DNA of 64,000 nt from contig NZ_BDBH01000002.1 in the NCBI RefSeq assembly GCF_001612885.1, positions 579,475 through 643,474 of the forward strand. Reading direction: 5' to 3'. How positions within the stretch are numbered: the first letter of the stretch is position 1; each line of letters begins with the position of its first letter. Below are positions 1 through 8,654 of the stretch, one piece after another. Under the pieces are notes generated by a model that did not search any database, was not told the origin of the DNA, and saw only the letters and a list, made by a program, of their open reading frames with translations. The DNA is from Nocardia harenae NBRC 108248 (lineage in GTDB: Bacteria; Actinomycetota; Actinomycetes; Mycobacteriales; Mycobacteriaceae). Position numbers and translations under genes: made by a program.

Positions 1-85
1 CGCGAACCACGGTTGTGCACAGGTTCCGATTTGTCCCCAAATGTCTCCGGGGTGTTCACGCTGCCGCGCCGACCGGCGATTCTCG

Positions 86-91
86 TAGAGT
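86..91 (+). promoter_or_regulatory. possible -10 box for the first TerD gene
   Basis: TAGAGT fits the actinobacterial TANNNT -10 pattern and would place a transcript start near position 98, about 28 nt before the chosen TTG start. No convincing -35 is visible. This is a pattern match only. Confidence 0.3.
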
Positions 92-125
92 GGCTTCGAA
101 CGCACCGACAAGCGAAGGGTCTAAC

Positions 126-1553
126 TTGTCCGCATCACTCGCCAAAGGCCAGAACGGCCCACTGGCAGTCAACGACGTCGTGGTCTCCATCCAGCTCACG
201 GCTCCCGCGGATCTCTCCGCGCTGCTCGTCACCGAACAGGGGAAGGTCCGCTCCGACGCGGACTTCGTCTTCTTCAACCAGCCGAGCGGTCCCGGCGTGA
301 ACCTGGTGCCGGCGGCCGGGGGGCCCGCCGCGCTCGCGGTCTCGCTGGCCCAGGTGCCGCCGGATATCGCGCAGATCCGCGCGGTGATCACGCTGGAGGA
401 CGCGTCCAGCAACTTCGGCCGGTTCCCCGCGCCCACCGCGATCGTCTCCGACGCATCGGGGAACCAGCTCTTCGAGTACCGGATCGATGGCCTGGCCAGC
501 GAGTCCATCGTGATCGCGCTGGAGCTGTACCGGCGCCAGGGCGCCTGGAAGGTACGCGCGGTCGGGCAGGGCTACGCGGGCGGCTTCGCCGCGCTGGTCA
601 CCGATCACGGCGTGAGCGTTGACGATTCGCCCGCCCCGCAGACGCAGAGCGCGCCGCCGCCCCCGCCGCCGGCCCCGACCCAGGTCGCGCAGCCGACGCA
701 GGGCTACCCGCCGCCGCAGCAGCAGTACGCGCCGACCCAGGGTTACCCGCCGCCGCAGCAGCCCGCGCAGGGCGGCTACCCGCCCCCGCCGCAGGGCGGG
801 CAGCAGGGGTACCCGCCGCCGCCCCCGCAGGGTGGCTACCCGCAGCAGCAGGGCGGGTACCCGCCGCCGCAGCAGGGTGGGTACCCGCAGCAGGGCGGTC
901 AGCCGCAGCAGGGGTACCCGCCCGCCGCGCCGCCGCAGCAGCCGCCCGCCGAGGTGAGCCTGAGCAAGGATCGGCCGGTCAGCCTGGAGAAGGGCCAGCG
1001 GGTCACGCTGCGCAAAGAGGGCGGCGCCCAGCTGACCTTCGTCAAGATGGGGCTCGGCTGGGATCCGGTGCGCACCCGCGGCATGTTCGGCAGCCGCACC
1101 GTCGATATCGACCTGGATGCCTCGGTCACCATGTTCGCCGACAACAACCTGGTCGACGTGGCCTACTACGGCCAGCTCAGCTCCAAGGACGGCTCGGTCC
1201 GGCACCAGGGCGACAACCTGACCGGCGAGGGTGACGGCGACGACGAGGTGATCCTGGTGGATCTCACCCGGGTGCCCGCGCACGTCACCACGCTGCTCTT
1301 CATCGTCACCTCCTACAAGGGGCACTCCTTCGAGCAGGTGCAGAACGCCTTCTGCCGCTTGGTCGACGGCAGCAACAATGCCGAGCTGGCGCGCTTCACC
1401 CTGGCAGGCGGCATGCCGTTCACCGCCATGGCGATGGCCAAGATCTACCGCGCGGGCGGCGACTGGAAGTTCGTCGCGCTCGGCGAGGGATTCCAGGCCA
1501 AGCACCCGGGCGAGGCGGTCCCGCAGCTGGGCCGGTTCCTGGTGAGCAGCTGA
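126..1553 (+). CDS. TerD-family protein, two TerD domains joined by a Pro/Gln-rich linker
   Basis: Two calcium-binding-type TerD beta-sandwich domains, about residues 1-165 and 280-475, flank a low-complexity linker (about 171-275) made of GYPPPQQ-like repeats. The second domain has the classic VSLEKGQRV opening, the GLGWDP motif and an acidic Ca-type stretch (TGEGDGDDE). TerD proteins are linked to tellurite and other stress responses and to signalling complexes; their exact activity is unknown. The open frame runs further upstream, but I chose the TTG at 126: the protein then begins MSASLAKGQN like other TerD proteins, and GAAGGG sits 6 nt upstream. A second TerD gene follows after 14 bp, so they are probably co-transcribed. 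The linker suggests a scaffold or condensate-prone protein, which is inference. Confidence 0.85.
   Translation: MSASLAKGQNGPLAVNDVVVSIQLTAPADLSALLVTEQGKVRSDADFVFFNQPSGPGVNLVPAAGGPAALAVSLAQVPPDIAQIRAVITLEDASSNFGRFPAPTAIVSDASGNQLFEYRIDGLASESIVIALELYRRQGAWKVRAVGQGYAGGFAALVTDHGVSVDDSPAPQTQSAPPPPPPAPTQVAQPTQGYPPPQQQYAPTQGYPPPQQPAQGGYPPPPQGGQQGYPPPPPQGGYPQQQGGYPPPQQGGYPQQGGQPQQGYPPAAPPQQPPAEVSLSKDRPVSLEKGQRVTLRKEGGAQLTFVKMGLGWDPVRTRGMFGSRTVDIDLDASVTMFADNNLVDVAYYGQLSSKDGSVRHQGDNLTGEGDGDDEVILVDLTRVPAHVTTLLFIVTSYKGHSFEQVQNAFCRLVDGSNNAELARFTLAGGMPFTAMAMAKIYRAGGDWKFVALGEGFQAKHPGEAVPQLGRFLVSS
640..950 (+). repeat. Pro/Gln/Gly/Tyr-rich coding repeat (TerD linker)
   Basis: Imperfect in-frame repeats coding for GYPPPQQ- and GGYP-type units make up the linker of the TerD protein. 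Unit lengths vary, and the sequence is dominated by CCG CCG CAG CAG codons, so copy number could change by slippage. Confidence 0.75.
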
Positions 1554-1567
1554 GCGGAGCGGATGTC

Positions 1568-3181
1568 GTGATCCAGTTGCAGGCCGGGCAGAACACCCCG
1601 CTCACCGGCGGGGCCGTGCGATTCGAGGCGTCCGCCGGTGCGGCGCTGCGCTTCGCGGCCCTGGTGGTGGCGGACAACCTGCGGGTCACCGGCCCGGAGG
1701 ATCACGTCTCCGCCGAGCGGCCGGGCGCGCCGGGGGTGGCGCTCGCCGGGAGCGCCGTCGTCGTCGACCCGGCCGCCGTGCGGGCCGATGCGCAGGCGGT
1801 GCTGCTCGTCGTCGCGGCGGACCCGGCGGCGCCGGTGCCGCCCGGTGGGCTCGGCTCCGTCGAGGCCGTGCTCACCGGGGTGGACGGGGGCGGGATCGCC
1901 CGGTTCACCTTCACCCCGTCGGCCGGAGAAACGGCGCTCATCTGCTTCGAGGTGTACCGGAGGGGGAGCGGCTGGAAGTTGCGCGCGGTCGGGCAGGGGT
2001 ACGCCGGTGGGATGGGTGCGCTGCTCCCCGCGCACGGGATAGCGGCCCCCGCACCCGGCGTCGGCGGCGCCTCCGGATTCGGTGACGCGCCGGGCATCGG
2101 TGGTGCCTTCGGGGGCGGCGGCGCGTCCGCCTTCCTCGCCCCGGGCGCTCGGCCCGGCGCCGCTCCCGCGGCGGGAGCACCGCTCGAGGTCGCGCACGGC
2201 CTCGAACGCATCTGGATGATCTTCGAGGACGCGGCGCGCTCCGCGGCGGCGCTCATCGCCGCCCGCGACTACGCCGACAAGCGGCTGGATCAGGAACTCT
2301 CCGCCGCCGTCTCCGACCCGGCTACCCGCAACACCCCGGCCGCCGACCAGGCGAGGCAGCTCGCCCAGCAGCGCTACGACGAGCTGATCGGCATCGCCGA
2401 GGGCAACCACCGCAGGGACAGCGAACAGCTGCTCCGCGAACTCGCCGAGGCGGACCGGCAGCTGCCACCCGCACTCGCCTCCTGGGACGCCCCCGCCTGG
2501 GACCGCCCGCCCGCTGCCGCGGACGGCATCCGGCTCGGCGAGCTGTACGCGATCGAGCGCGGCTCGCTGCGGATCCCGTACTGCGTGCCGGTGCCGCTCA
2601 ACCGCCCGCTCTGGATCGACACCGAATCCAGCGCCGCCGTGGCCCCCGTGGTCGGGGCGCTGCTCGCGCGGCTCATCTCCGCGGTCCCCGACCGGCGCAC
2701 GGTGGTCGACCTCATCGACCTCACCCAGGGATTCCGCAGCCTCACCCCGCTGCTCGCCCCCGTGCTGGCCGGGGCGCCGATCACCGACCACACCGACATC
2801 TCGGCCCGGCTGCAAGCCCTGGTCGAGGCTGTCGAGCTCGCCGAGCTGGCCGCGAGTGGCGGGGCGGGGGTGCCGCCGGGGGAGCACCGGATCCTGGTGG
2901 CCGCCGATTTCCCGCACGGGTACCAGGGGATCGACGTGCAGCGGCTCGCCACCCTGGTGCTGCGCGGCGGGCTGATCGGGCTCTCGGTCGTCGTCGTCGG
3001 CACCAATGAATCCGGCTCGACGGAGAGCGCCCTCGCCGCCCTCTCCCAGTCCTGTCGCCACCTGCCGACCATCGCCGGTACGCCGCTGTTCGACCCGTGG
3101 ACGGGATCGGCTTGGGAGCTGGCGCTCGATCTCCTTCCCCAGGAGCCGGGAAGGCAGGCGAGGTTCCTGCGGAGTGTTTGA
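1568..3181 (+). CDS. TerD-domain protein with FtsK-like C-terminal region lacking a P-loop
   Basis: The first 155 residues or so form a TerD domain (MIQLQAGQNTPL start, VYRRGSGWKLRAVGQGYAGG end). A Gly/Ala/Pro linker follows, then a predicted helical segment and a C-terminal alpha/beta region containing RIPYCVPVPLNRPLWIDTES and VDLIDLTQGFRSL. This second half resembles the region around the nucleotide-binding core of FtsK/HerA-type proteins, but no Walker A (GxxxxGKS/T) can be seen, so ATPase activity is doubtful. The GTG start follows the upstream TerD gene by 14 bp with purine-rich GAGCGGAGCGGA before it. The stop codon is formed inside the first 19-bp repeat at 3174. The two TerD proteins are likely partners. 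The C-terminal assignment is tentative. Confidence 0.7.
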   Translation: MIQLQAGQNTPLTGGAVRFEASAGAALRFAALVVADNLRVTGPEDHVSAERPGAPGVALAGSAVVVDPAAVRADAQAVLLVVAADPAAPVPPGGLGSVEAVLTGVDGGGIARFTFTPSAGETALICFEVYRRGSGWKLRAVGQGYAGGMGALLPAHGIAAPAPGVGGASGFGDAPGIGGAFGGGGASAFLAPGARPGAAPAAGAPLEVAHGLERIWMIFEDAARSAAALIAARDYADKRLDQELSAAVSDPATRNTPAADQARQLAQQRYDELIGIAEGNHRRDSEQLLRELAEADRQLPPALASWDAPAWDRPPAAADGIRLGELYAIERGSLRIPYCVPVPLNRPLWIDTESSAAVAPVVGALLARLISAVPDRRTVVDLIDLTQGFRSLTPLLAPVLAGAPITDHTDISARLQALVEAVELAELAASGGAGVPPGEHRILVAADFPHGYQGIDVQRLATLVLRGGLIGLSVVVVGTNESGSTESALAALSQSCRHLPTIAGTPLFDPWTGSAWELALDLLPQEPGRQARFLRSV

Positions 3182-3228
3182 TTTGCCCGGGGGTGTTTGA
3201 TTGGCCCGGCTGTGTTTGATTTGCCCGG
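3174..3228. repeat. 19-bp tandem repeat, three copies
   Basis: GTGTTTGATTTGCCCGG-like units start at 3174, 3193 and 3212, exactly 19 bp apart. The first unit supplies the TGA stop of the TerD gene. The third unit is the left edge of the 152-bp palindromic element, and a single copy of the same unit borders the other element copy near 12533. Confidence 0.85.
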
Positions 3229-3360
3229 CTTCGCCGGGTGGGTTCGCGGCCCCGGGGGGTCTCGCCGTTCAGCACTCGAGACTCGCGCCTGCGGCGCATG
3301 CGCTTTCGAGTGCTGAACGGCGAGACGGGCCGCGAACGGGGCTCGTAGGACTCGCCCCCG
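3209..3360 (+). repeat. 152-bp palindromic interspersed element, copy 1
   Basis: Near-identical to the reverse complement of 12382-12533. It holds a 20-bp perfect inverted repeat (TCTCGCCGTTCAGCACTCGA at 3260-3279 and its complement at 3306-3325), extended outwards by a 10-bp arm pair (3243-3252 with 3327-3336), and a small GCCCGGC/GCCGGG hairpin near the left end. It fills the convergent gap between the TerD gene and the GT87-like gene. No transposase is present. It could be a non-autonomous MITE-like element, a REP-type repeat or a bidirectional terminator. Confidence 0.85.
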
Positions 3361-3370
3361 GGTGGGGGGC

Positions 3371-5128
3371 TCAGAGGTGGCTGGGTTTGGGGCGGAGACG
3401 GTCCGGGAGCCAGGGGAGGAGGGGGTCGGGGGCTCGGTCGAGGACGCCGCCGAGTGGGTCGTCGGCGTAGTCGCGGCGGACCGGGTCTTCGTCGGGGCGG
3501 TAGATCTGCCGGACCACAAGGGCGCAGAGCGCGAGCACGGCCAGGTCACGGAGGAGCACCGTGCCGGTGAACCACTGCTCGGGGAGACCTTTGCGGTCGG
3601 TGCCGAGGTAGTAGTACATGCGGGGGACCCAGACCAGGGCGTCGATGGTCATCCAGGCCAGCAGGATGCGGCGGTGCGGTAGCGCCAGCACCGCCAGCGG
3701 GACGAGCCAGAGCGAGTACTGGGGGCTCCACACCTTGTTGGTCAGCAGGAACGCCGCGATCAGCAGGAAGCAGAGCTGGGCGAGGCGGGGGCGGCGGGGG
3801 GCGGTGAGCGCCAGGTACGCGATGGCGAGGCAGGCGAGGGCGAAGGCCACCAGCGAGACCAGGTTCAGGATGCTCGGGGCCTCGCCGTGCACGAGTTCTC
3901 CGTCGAAGCCCGCCCAGCCGGTGAACGAGGTGATCACGTTGTAGATCGAGTCGGGGTCGGCGTGCCTGGTGGTGTTGAGCCGGAAGAACTCACGCCAGCC
4001 CTGCGGGTAGAGCAGGGCGATCGGCAGGTTCACCAGCCCCCAGGTGAGCAGTGCCGCCACCACGGTGGCACCGGCGGCGCCGAGCGGGCGCGCGCTGAGC
4101 GCCTCCAGCCGCTGCCGCCGCCCGTCCCACCAGTCCAGGAAGGTGGACAGGTCGCGCACCGAGCCGAGCCCGGGGCCGGTCGCGGCGTTCGGCGTCCGGT
4201 GCAGCGGGTCGGCGCGCAGGCAGAGGATCACCAGCGGGCCGAGCAGCAGCAGCGGGTACAGCTTGGCGGCGCCGCCCAGGCCGAGCAGCACCCCGGCCAG
4301 CACCGGCCTGCGCCGGGCCCAGGCCAGCAGCCCGGTGGCGGCGAAGGCGGTGGCGAGGGCGTCGAAATTGGTGAAGGCGTGCACGATCACCAGCGGCGAG
4401 CAGACCAGCAGCGCGACATCCCACGGTCGCCTGCCCGCGGATCGGGTGGTCGCCCAGACGGTGACCAGCCAGGCCAGCGCCAGCCCGATCGCCACCACAT
4501 CGAAGTAGATGACGACCTGCAGGGCGCCCGAGCCCGGCAGCGGCAGCATGTCGTAGGTCTTGGCGATCCGCATGGCCAGGTACTGGTAGAGCCCGGAGAG
4601 CACCGGATACTCCATGTACCTGACCTCGGTGCCGCCCTCGGGGGTCTGCTCCACCCAGTACTTCTTGTACGGGAAGGCGCCCTCGTTCAGCCGCTCCGCG
4701 CCGTACAGCGGCACCGTGTCGGAGTAGCACATGGCCACGTACTGCCTGCCGTTGTTCCAGTCCAGCGAGAGCTGGCCGTTGCCGTCCGAGGTCTGCTGGA
4801 TGCAGGCCGCCTTGGTGGACCAGCCCAGCGCGAGGAAGAGCACCGCGAAGGCGAGCAGCACACGCAGCGGCGTCCAGTACCCGGCCCGTCCGATCAGTGC
4901 GTGGTCGCCGACCGGGCCGCCCACCGCGGTGCTGAGCTGCGCGGCGAGCGAATCGTTGCGGCTCGGCTTGTCCCGCCCGTCGGCCGAGCGCAGGTCGGGC
5001 GCGAGCGGCGCGGGCGAGATGTAGCCGGGGAGCGGGTGGTACACGGCGTCCTTGCCGGTGCCGGGCGAACCGGCGGCCGGCACGATACCGCCGGCCGCCC
5101 GCTCATCGGCCACCTGCTGCTCGGTCAC
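3371..5128 (-). CDS. GT87-like polytopic membrane glycosyltransferase (Rv0051-type)
   Basis: A 585-residue polytopic membrane protein with roughly 10-12 hydrophobic segments (for example FDVVAIGLALAWLVTVW and VWSPQYSLWLVPLAVLAL). It resembles DUF2029/GT87 mannosyltransferase-like proteins, which use polyprenyl-phosphate sugars on the outer face of the membrane. The conserved LTNKVWSPQYSLW segment and the GAAKLYPLLLL segment support this. The reading frame is open far upstream into ponA1. I chose the GTG at 5128 because it lies 11 bp after the ponA1 stop and gives a cytoplasmic N-terminus starting VTEQQVADE. The ponA1 to GT87 order is the same as Rv0050-Rv0051 in M. tuberculosis, so the two are probably one operon for envelope assembly. 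The substrate is unknown. Confidence 0.85.
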   Translation of the reverse strand: MTEQQVADERAAGGIVPAAGSPGTGKDAVYHPLPGYISPAPLAPDLRSADGRDKPSRNDSLAAQLSTAVGGPVGDHALIGRAGYWTPLRVLLAFAVLFLALGWSTKAACIQQTSDGNGQLSLDWNNGRQYVAMCYSDTVPLYGAERLNEGAFPYKKYWVEQTPEGGTEVRYMEYPVLSGLYQYLAMRIAKTYDMLPLPGSGALQVVIYFDVVAIGLALAWLVTVWATTRSAGRRPWDVALLVCSPLVIVHAFTNFDALATAFAATGLLAWARRRPVLAGVLLGLGGAAKLYPLLLLGPLVILCLRADPLHRTPNAATGPGLGSVRDLSTFLDWWDGRRQRLEALSARPLGAAGATVVAALLTWGLVNLPIALLYPQGWREFFRLNTTRHADPDSIYNVITSFTGWAGFDGELVHGEAPSILNLVSLVAFALACLAIAYLALTAPRRPRLAQLCFLLIAAFLLTNKVWSPQYSLWLVPLAVLALPHRRILLAWMTIDALVWVPRMYYYLGTDRKGLPEQWFTGTVLLRDLAVLALCALVVRQIYRPDEDPVRRDYADDPLGGVLDRAPDPLLPWLPDRLRPKPSHL

Positions 5129-5139
5129 GAAATCCGAGG

Positions 5140-7995
5140 CTACCGGGAGCCGTTCGGCCCGCCGCCCTCCGAGTCCTCCGCGCCGGGTGCGGGGGTACCG
5201 CTCGGCGCCACCGGCTGGCCGGGCAGCGGCCCCGCGTCCGGCTGGGACTGCTGCTGCTGCGGGCGCTGCTGCTGGGTCTGCGGCGCGACCCCCGGCACCG
5301 GGATGGTGATGCCGGGCAGGATCTCCACCTGCGAGGGGGTGATCACCACCGGCGGCATCGGCTCCTGCTCGGTGCTGGACGGCGCGGTGTACGGGGCGGT
5401 CCACTCGGGGACGCCTGCCTGGCCCTTGATCGGGGCGGGCTTCGGGAAGGTCTCGTTCGGCGTGCCCTTGAGCGCGCCGTCCATGGTCAGCTTCCAGATG
5501 TCCGAAGGCAGGCTGGAGCCGTAGATCATGGCGCCGCCGTAGTTGCGCAGCGCCGAGTTGTCGGTGCTGCCCACCCAGACCGCGGTGGCGAGCGACGGGG
5601 TGTACCCGACCATCCAGGTGTCCTTGTTCTCGCCGGTGTCGCCGAGCTGCGCGGTACCGGTCTTGGCCGCGGAATCGCGGCCGCCGGCCAGGCCGTGGTT
5701 GCGCGAGTAGGCGGCGATCGGCCTCATGGCCGCGGTGACATTGTCCGCCACCGCCGCCGAGATCCGCTGCTCACCGGGGACGTCGCCGCGGTCGAGCAGG
5801 GTGGTGCCGTCGGCGGCGACGACCTTGGAGACGAAGTGCGGCGTGTGGTACATCCCGGACGCGGCGAAGGTCGCGTACACCGACGCCATGTCGAGCACCC
5901 TGGCCTGGTACTGGCCGAGCACGATGCCGTTGTTCGGACCCGCGCCGTCCGGCTCGGTCAGCGTCTTGCCGACGCCGGGCAGCGACTCCGGGATGCCGAG
6001 CTTGTGCCCCATGTCGGCGATCTTCTGCGGGCCGTTCTGCATGTCCAGCTGCATGCGGTAGAAGCTGGTGTTCAGCGAGCGCTTGAGCGCCTCGGCGATG
6101 GTGCAGGTGCCGCACTGCTCGCCCTCGACGTTCGTGATCTTGATGCCGTTCACCGTCACCGGCGAGCTGTCGTACATCTGCGAGAGCGGGATGCCCTGCT
6201 CCAGGTTCGCGGCCAGCCCGATCGGCTTGAACGAGGAGCCGACCTGCAGCCCGGCATTGGCGAAATCGTAGCCCTGGCCGTCCTCGCCGCCGTAGTAGGC
6301 GCGGACCGCGCCGGTGCGCGGATCGATCGAGACGACCGCCGTGCGCAGCTGCTCCGGCTCGCCCTCCATCTTGGTGCGCGCCGCGTTCACCGCCGCCTCC
6401 TGCATCTGCGGATCGATGGTGGTGGTGATCTGCAGGCCGTCGGTGTTGAGCTGCTGCTCGCTGATGCCCGCGGCGGAGAGTTCGCGCAGTACCTGGGTCT
6501 TGATCAGCCCCTCCGGGCCCTGGTCCAGCTCGTTGTCCTGCAGCGATGCCAGCGGAACCACCGGCGGGTACTGCATGGACTGGCGCTCGGCGGCGGGCAG
6601 GTTGCCGCCCGCGACCATGCCGTCGAGCACGTAGTTCCAGCGGGTGTTGGCGCCCTCCGGGTTCTTCTCCGGGTCGAGCGCGGAGGGCAGCTGGATGGTG
6701 GCGGCGAGCACCGCGCCCTCGGCCACGGTCAGCTCCTGCACCGGCTTGCCGAAGTACGCCTTGGCGGCGGCATCGATGCCGTAGGCGCCGCGGCCGAAGT
6801 AGATGGTGTTCAGGTAGGCGGCGAGGATCTGCTCCTTGCTCCACTGGCGCGCCATCTTGGCCGAGATCACCAGCTCGCGCATCTTGCGGGTGAGCGACCG
6901 CTCGTCGCCGACCATGGCGTTCTTCACGTACTGCTGGGTAATGGTCGAGCCACCGCCCGCGCTCTCCTTGCCGAGCAGGTTGTCCCTGGCGGCGCGGGCG
7001 AAGCCGGAGAGCGAGAAGCCGGGGTTGGAGTAGTAGTCCCGGTCCTCGGCCGCGATCACGGCATTGCGCACGTGCGGCGGGATCTGGTCGATGCCGACCT
7101 CGGTGCGGTTGCCCTCCGGCGGGATCACCTTGCTGATCACGGTGCTGCCGTCGGAGCCGAAGATGGTGGCCACCTGGTTGGTCTCCAGGTCGCCCGGCCT
7201 GGGCACCGTGACCGTGCTGTAGGCGACGAGGAAGACCGCGCTCGGCACCACGATCATCAGCGCGACCAGCACGTAGAGGGTGCGTCGCACGATCTTCCAC
7301 GGGAACTTCCGCTTGCGCCCGTCGCCGCCGCGGCCACCGCCCTTGCCGCCGCCGCGCCGGTTCGGCGGGCCGGGCGGGCCGCCCTGCCTGCTGCGCTCGC
7401 CGGTGGCGGTGCCGTCGCGGCGGACCGCGGTCCTGCCGCCGGTGCCCGCGGCGGTGCGGCGCGCAGGCTCGCCGGGGGCGGGCCGCCTGACGCCGTCGCT
7501 GGTGCCGGGGCGGGTGCGCTCGGCGCCGCCCGCGCGCTGCGCGGCCTCGCCGGGGCGCGCGATGCGCTGGGTGCGGTTGGCAGGGTCGCCGGGGGCGGGG
7601 ATCGGCCCGGAGGGCATGCCGTCGCGGCGCGGCGGGCGGCCCGGCTGGCCCGGCGGTCTGGCGCCGGGCGCGGGGCGGCCGTTCGGCGGCGGGGCGCCAG
7701 GGGTGGAGCGGCCGTTCGGCGACGGGGCGCCAGGGGCGGTGCGGCTGCCCGGAGGAGGGCCGCCCTGGTACAGGCGACCGGGCGGCGGCCCCGGTCGCTG
7801 CCCTGGGGCGCCGCCCTGGCGCGGCGGCATCGGCCTGCCGTCCGGCGGCATCGGGCGCCCGGCGCCGGGCGGCGGGCCGCCGGGGCGCTGCGGCTGCGGC
7901 CTGGACTGGAAATCTTGGTGTGAACTGCGCTGCGTACGGCCGCCGTGCGGTTCTTCGCCGTAGGGGGAACGCTCGTAGGGCGAATTCACTGACAA
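5140..7995 (-). CDS. ponA1: class A penicillin-binding protein PonA1 (transglycosylase/transpeptidase)
   Basis: A bifunctional peptidoglycan synthase. Residues 1-230 are a cytoplasmic Pro/Gly/Arg-rich tail, and a membrane anchor follows at about 239-259. The GT51 domain contains the catalytic Glu317 (AAEDRDYY), GGSTITQQYVKN and the RKMRELVISAKMARQWSK region. The penicillin-binding domain has SSFK (Ser587), SLN (640-642) and KTG (778-780), and a Pro/Gln-rich tail ends the protein. A CxxC pair (Cys628/631) precedes the SLN motif. The first in-frame start is a TTG at 7995, only 3 nt from GGAG; a GTG two codons later (7989) is better spaced and may be the true start. The position next to the DUF5318 gene and ahead of the GT87 gene matches Rv0049-Rv0051. 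A paralogue lies at 13728-15914. Confidence 0.95.
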   Translation of the reverse strand: MSVNSPYERSPYGEEPHGGRTQRSSHQDFQSRPQPQRPGGPPPGAGRPMPPDGRPMPPRQGGAPGQRPGPPPGRLYQGGPPPGSRTAPGAPSPNGRSTPGAPPPNGRPAPGARPPGQPGRPPRRDGMPSGPIPAPGDPANRTQRIARPGEAAQRAGGAERTRPGTSDGVRRPAPGEPARRTAAGTGGRTAVRRDGTATGERSRQGGPPGPPNRRGGGKGGGRGGDGRKRKFPWKIVRRTLYVLVALMIVVPSAVFLVAYSTVTVPRPGDLETNQVATIFGSDGSTVISKVIPPEGNRTEVGIDQIPPHVRNAVIAAEDRDYYSNPGFSLSGFARAARDNLLGKESAGGGSTITQQYVKNAMVGDERSLTRKMRELVISAKMARQWSKEQILAAYLNTIYFGRGAYGIDAAAKAYFGKPVQELTVAEGAVLAATIQLPSALDPEKNPEGANTRWNYVLDGMVAGGNLPAAERQSMQYPPVVPLASLQDNELDQGPEGLIKTQVLRELSAAGISEQQLNTDGLQITTTIDPQMQEAAVNAARTKMEGEPEQLRTAVVSIDPRTGAVRAYYGGEDGQGYDFANAGLQVGSSFKPIGLAANLEQGIPLSQMYDSSPVTVNGIKITNVEGEQCGTCTIAEALKRSLNTSFYRMQLDMQNGPQKIADMGHKLGIPESLPGVGKTLTEPDGAGPNNGIVLGQYQARVLDMASVYATFAASGMYHTPHFVSKVVAADGTTLLDRGDVPGEQRISAAVADNVTAAMRPIAAYSRNHGLAGGRDSAAKTGTAQLGDTGENKDTWMVGYTPSLATAVWVGSTDNSALRNYGGAMIYGSSLPSDIWKLTMDGALKGTPNETFPKPAPIKGQAGVPEWTAPYTAPSSTEQEPMPPVVITPSQVEILPGITIPVPGVAPQTQQQRPQQQQSQPDAGPLPGQPVAPSGTPAPGAEDSEGGGPNGSR

Positions 7996-8096
7996 AATCT
8001 CCGTTGCTCGTATCTGTGCACGCTCATGGCGTCGGGTTCACCGCTCGGCGGTGTCACGGCTCCTCCGCTGGCTGCGCGGACGAGCCGGTGCGCGGC

Positions 8097-8540
8097 TCAT
8101 TCGGCCGCGCTGCGCCGGCCGGAGCCGGGCCGGTTCTCGCGGTTCCCGCCCGCGCCGGACCGGCCGCGCCGCGGCGCCGGATCGGTACCGAGGACGTACG
8201 ACTGCACCAGGTGATTCCAGTGGCACGAGCGGCAGACCTCGACCACGTGCACCGAGAACTCCTCTTTGGTGTCGGCCAGCCTGGCCAGCTCCTCGGGCGT
8301 TCTGGCCGACCCCGCCGTCTGCCCGAGCCCGTCACCGTAGACCCAGGATACGAGCGTGAGCTGCTCTTTCCGGCAGATGGGGCAGGTGACCTCGCTGCCC
8401 CGGCCATGGAACTTCGCGGCCCGGAGGAGGTAGGGGTTCGCATCGCACACTTCGGCCACGGCGACCCGCCCCGCGTAGACGTCGGCGAGCAGCGACTTAC
8501 GCCGGAGGGCGTAGTCGACCACCTGCCGCTGAATTCGCAC
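8097..8540 (-). CDS. DUF5318 zinc-ribbon-like protein (Rv0049-type)
   Basis: A 147-residue protein with two cysteine pairs, CPIC and CRSCHW, about 55 residues apart, which suggests a zinc ribbon. The N-terminus MRIQRQVVDYALRRKSLLADVYAGR and the DANPYLLRAAKFHG segment match the DUF5318 family as I know it. The C-terminus is a basic, low-complexity tail. It lies just upstream of ponA1 on the same strand, as Rv0049 lies next to ponA1 in M. tuberculosis, though with a gap of about 100 bp. Function is unknown. The GTG start at 8540 is the first start giving the conserved N-terminus. Confidence 0.85.
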   Translation of the reverse strand: MRIQRQVVDYALRRKSLLADVYAGRVAVAEVCDANPYLLRAAKFHGRGSEVTCPICRKEQLTLVSWVYGDGLGQTAGSARTPEELARLADTKEEFSVHVVEVCRSCHWNHLVQSYVLGTDPAPRRGRSGAGGNRENRPGSGRRSAAE

Positions 8541-8642
8541 GCCACCCAGAGTAGCGGTGCGGGGAAGCCCCCGCCCCGGCGCGGGCGGGGTCCCGGCGGC
8601 GGCAATCCACCGCCAACAGGCGCGTTTCCGGCCGCGACATTC

Positions 8643-8648
8643 TAGGAT
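8643..8648 (+). promoter_or_regulatory. -10 box for a leaderless transcript
   Basis: TAGGAT ends 6 nt before the GTG at 8655 and no Shine-Dalgarno sequence is visible, so transcription probably starts at or next to the start codon. Confidence 0.55.
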
Positions 8649-8654
8649 TCGGCT

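Noticed and set aside
645..950. Possible CRISPR-like array in the repeated stretch of the first TerD gene
   Set aside because: The repeats are in frame, vary in length and have no spacers; they code for the Pro/Gln-rich linker.
3201..3470. ORFs inside the 152-bp repeat with a conserved translation in both copies (LAVQHSRLAPAAHALSSAERR)
   Set aside because: The two copies are almost identical DNA, so conservation says nothing about coding. The stretch is a palindrome with coding-like frames on both strands.
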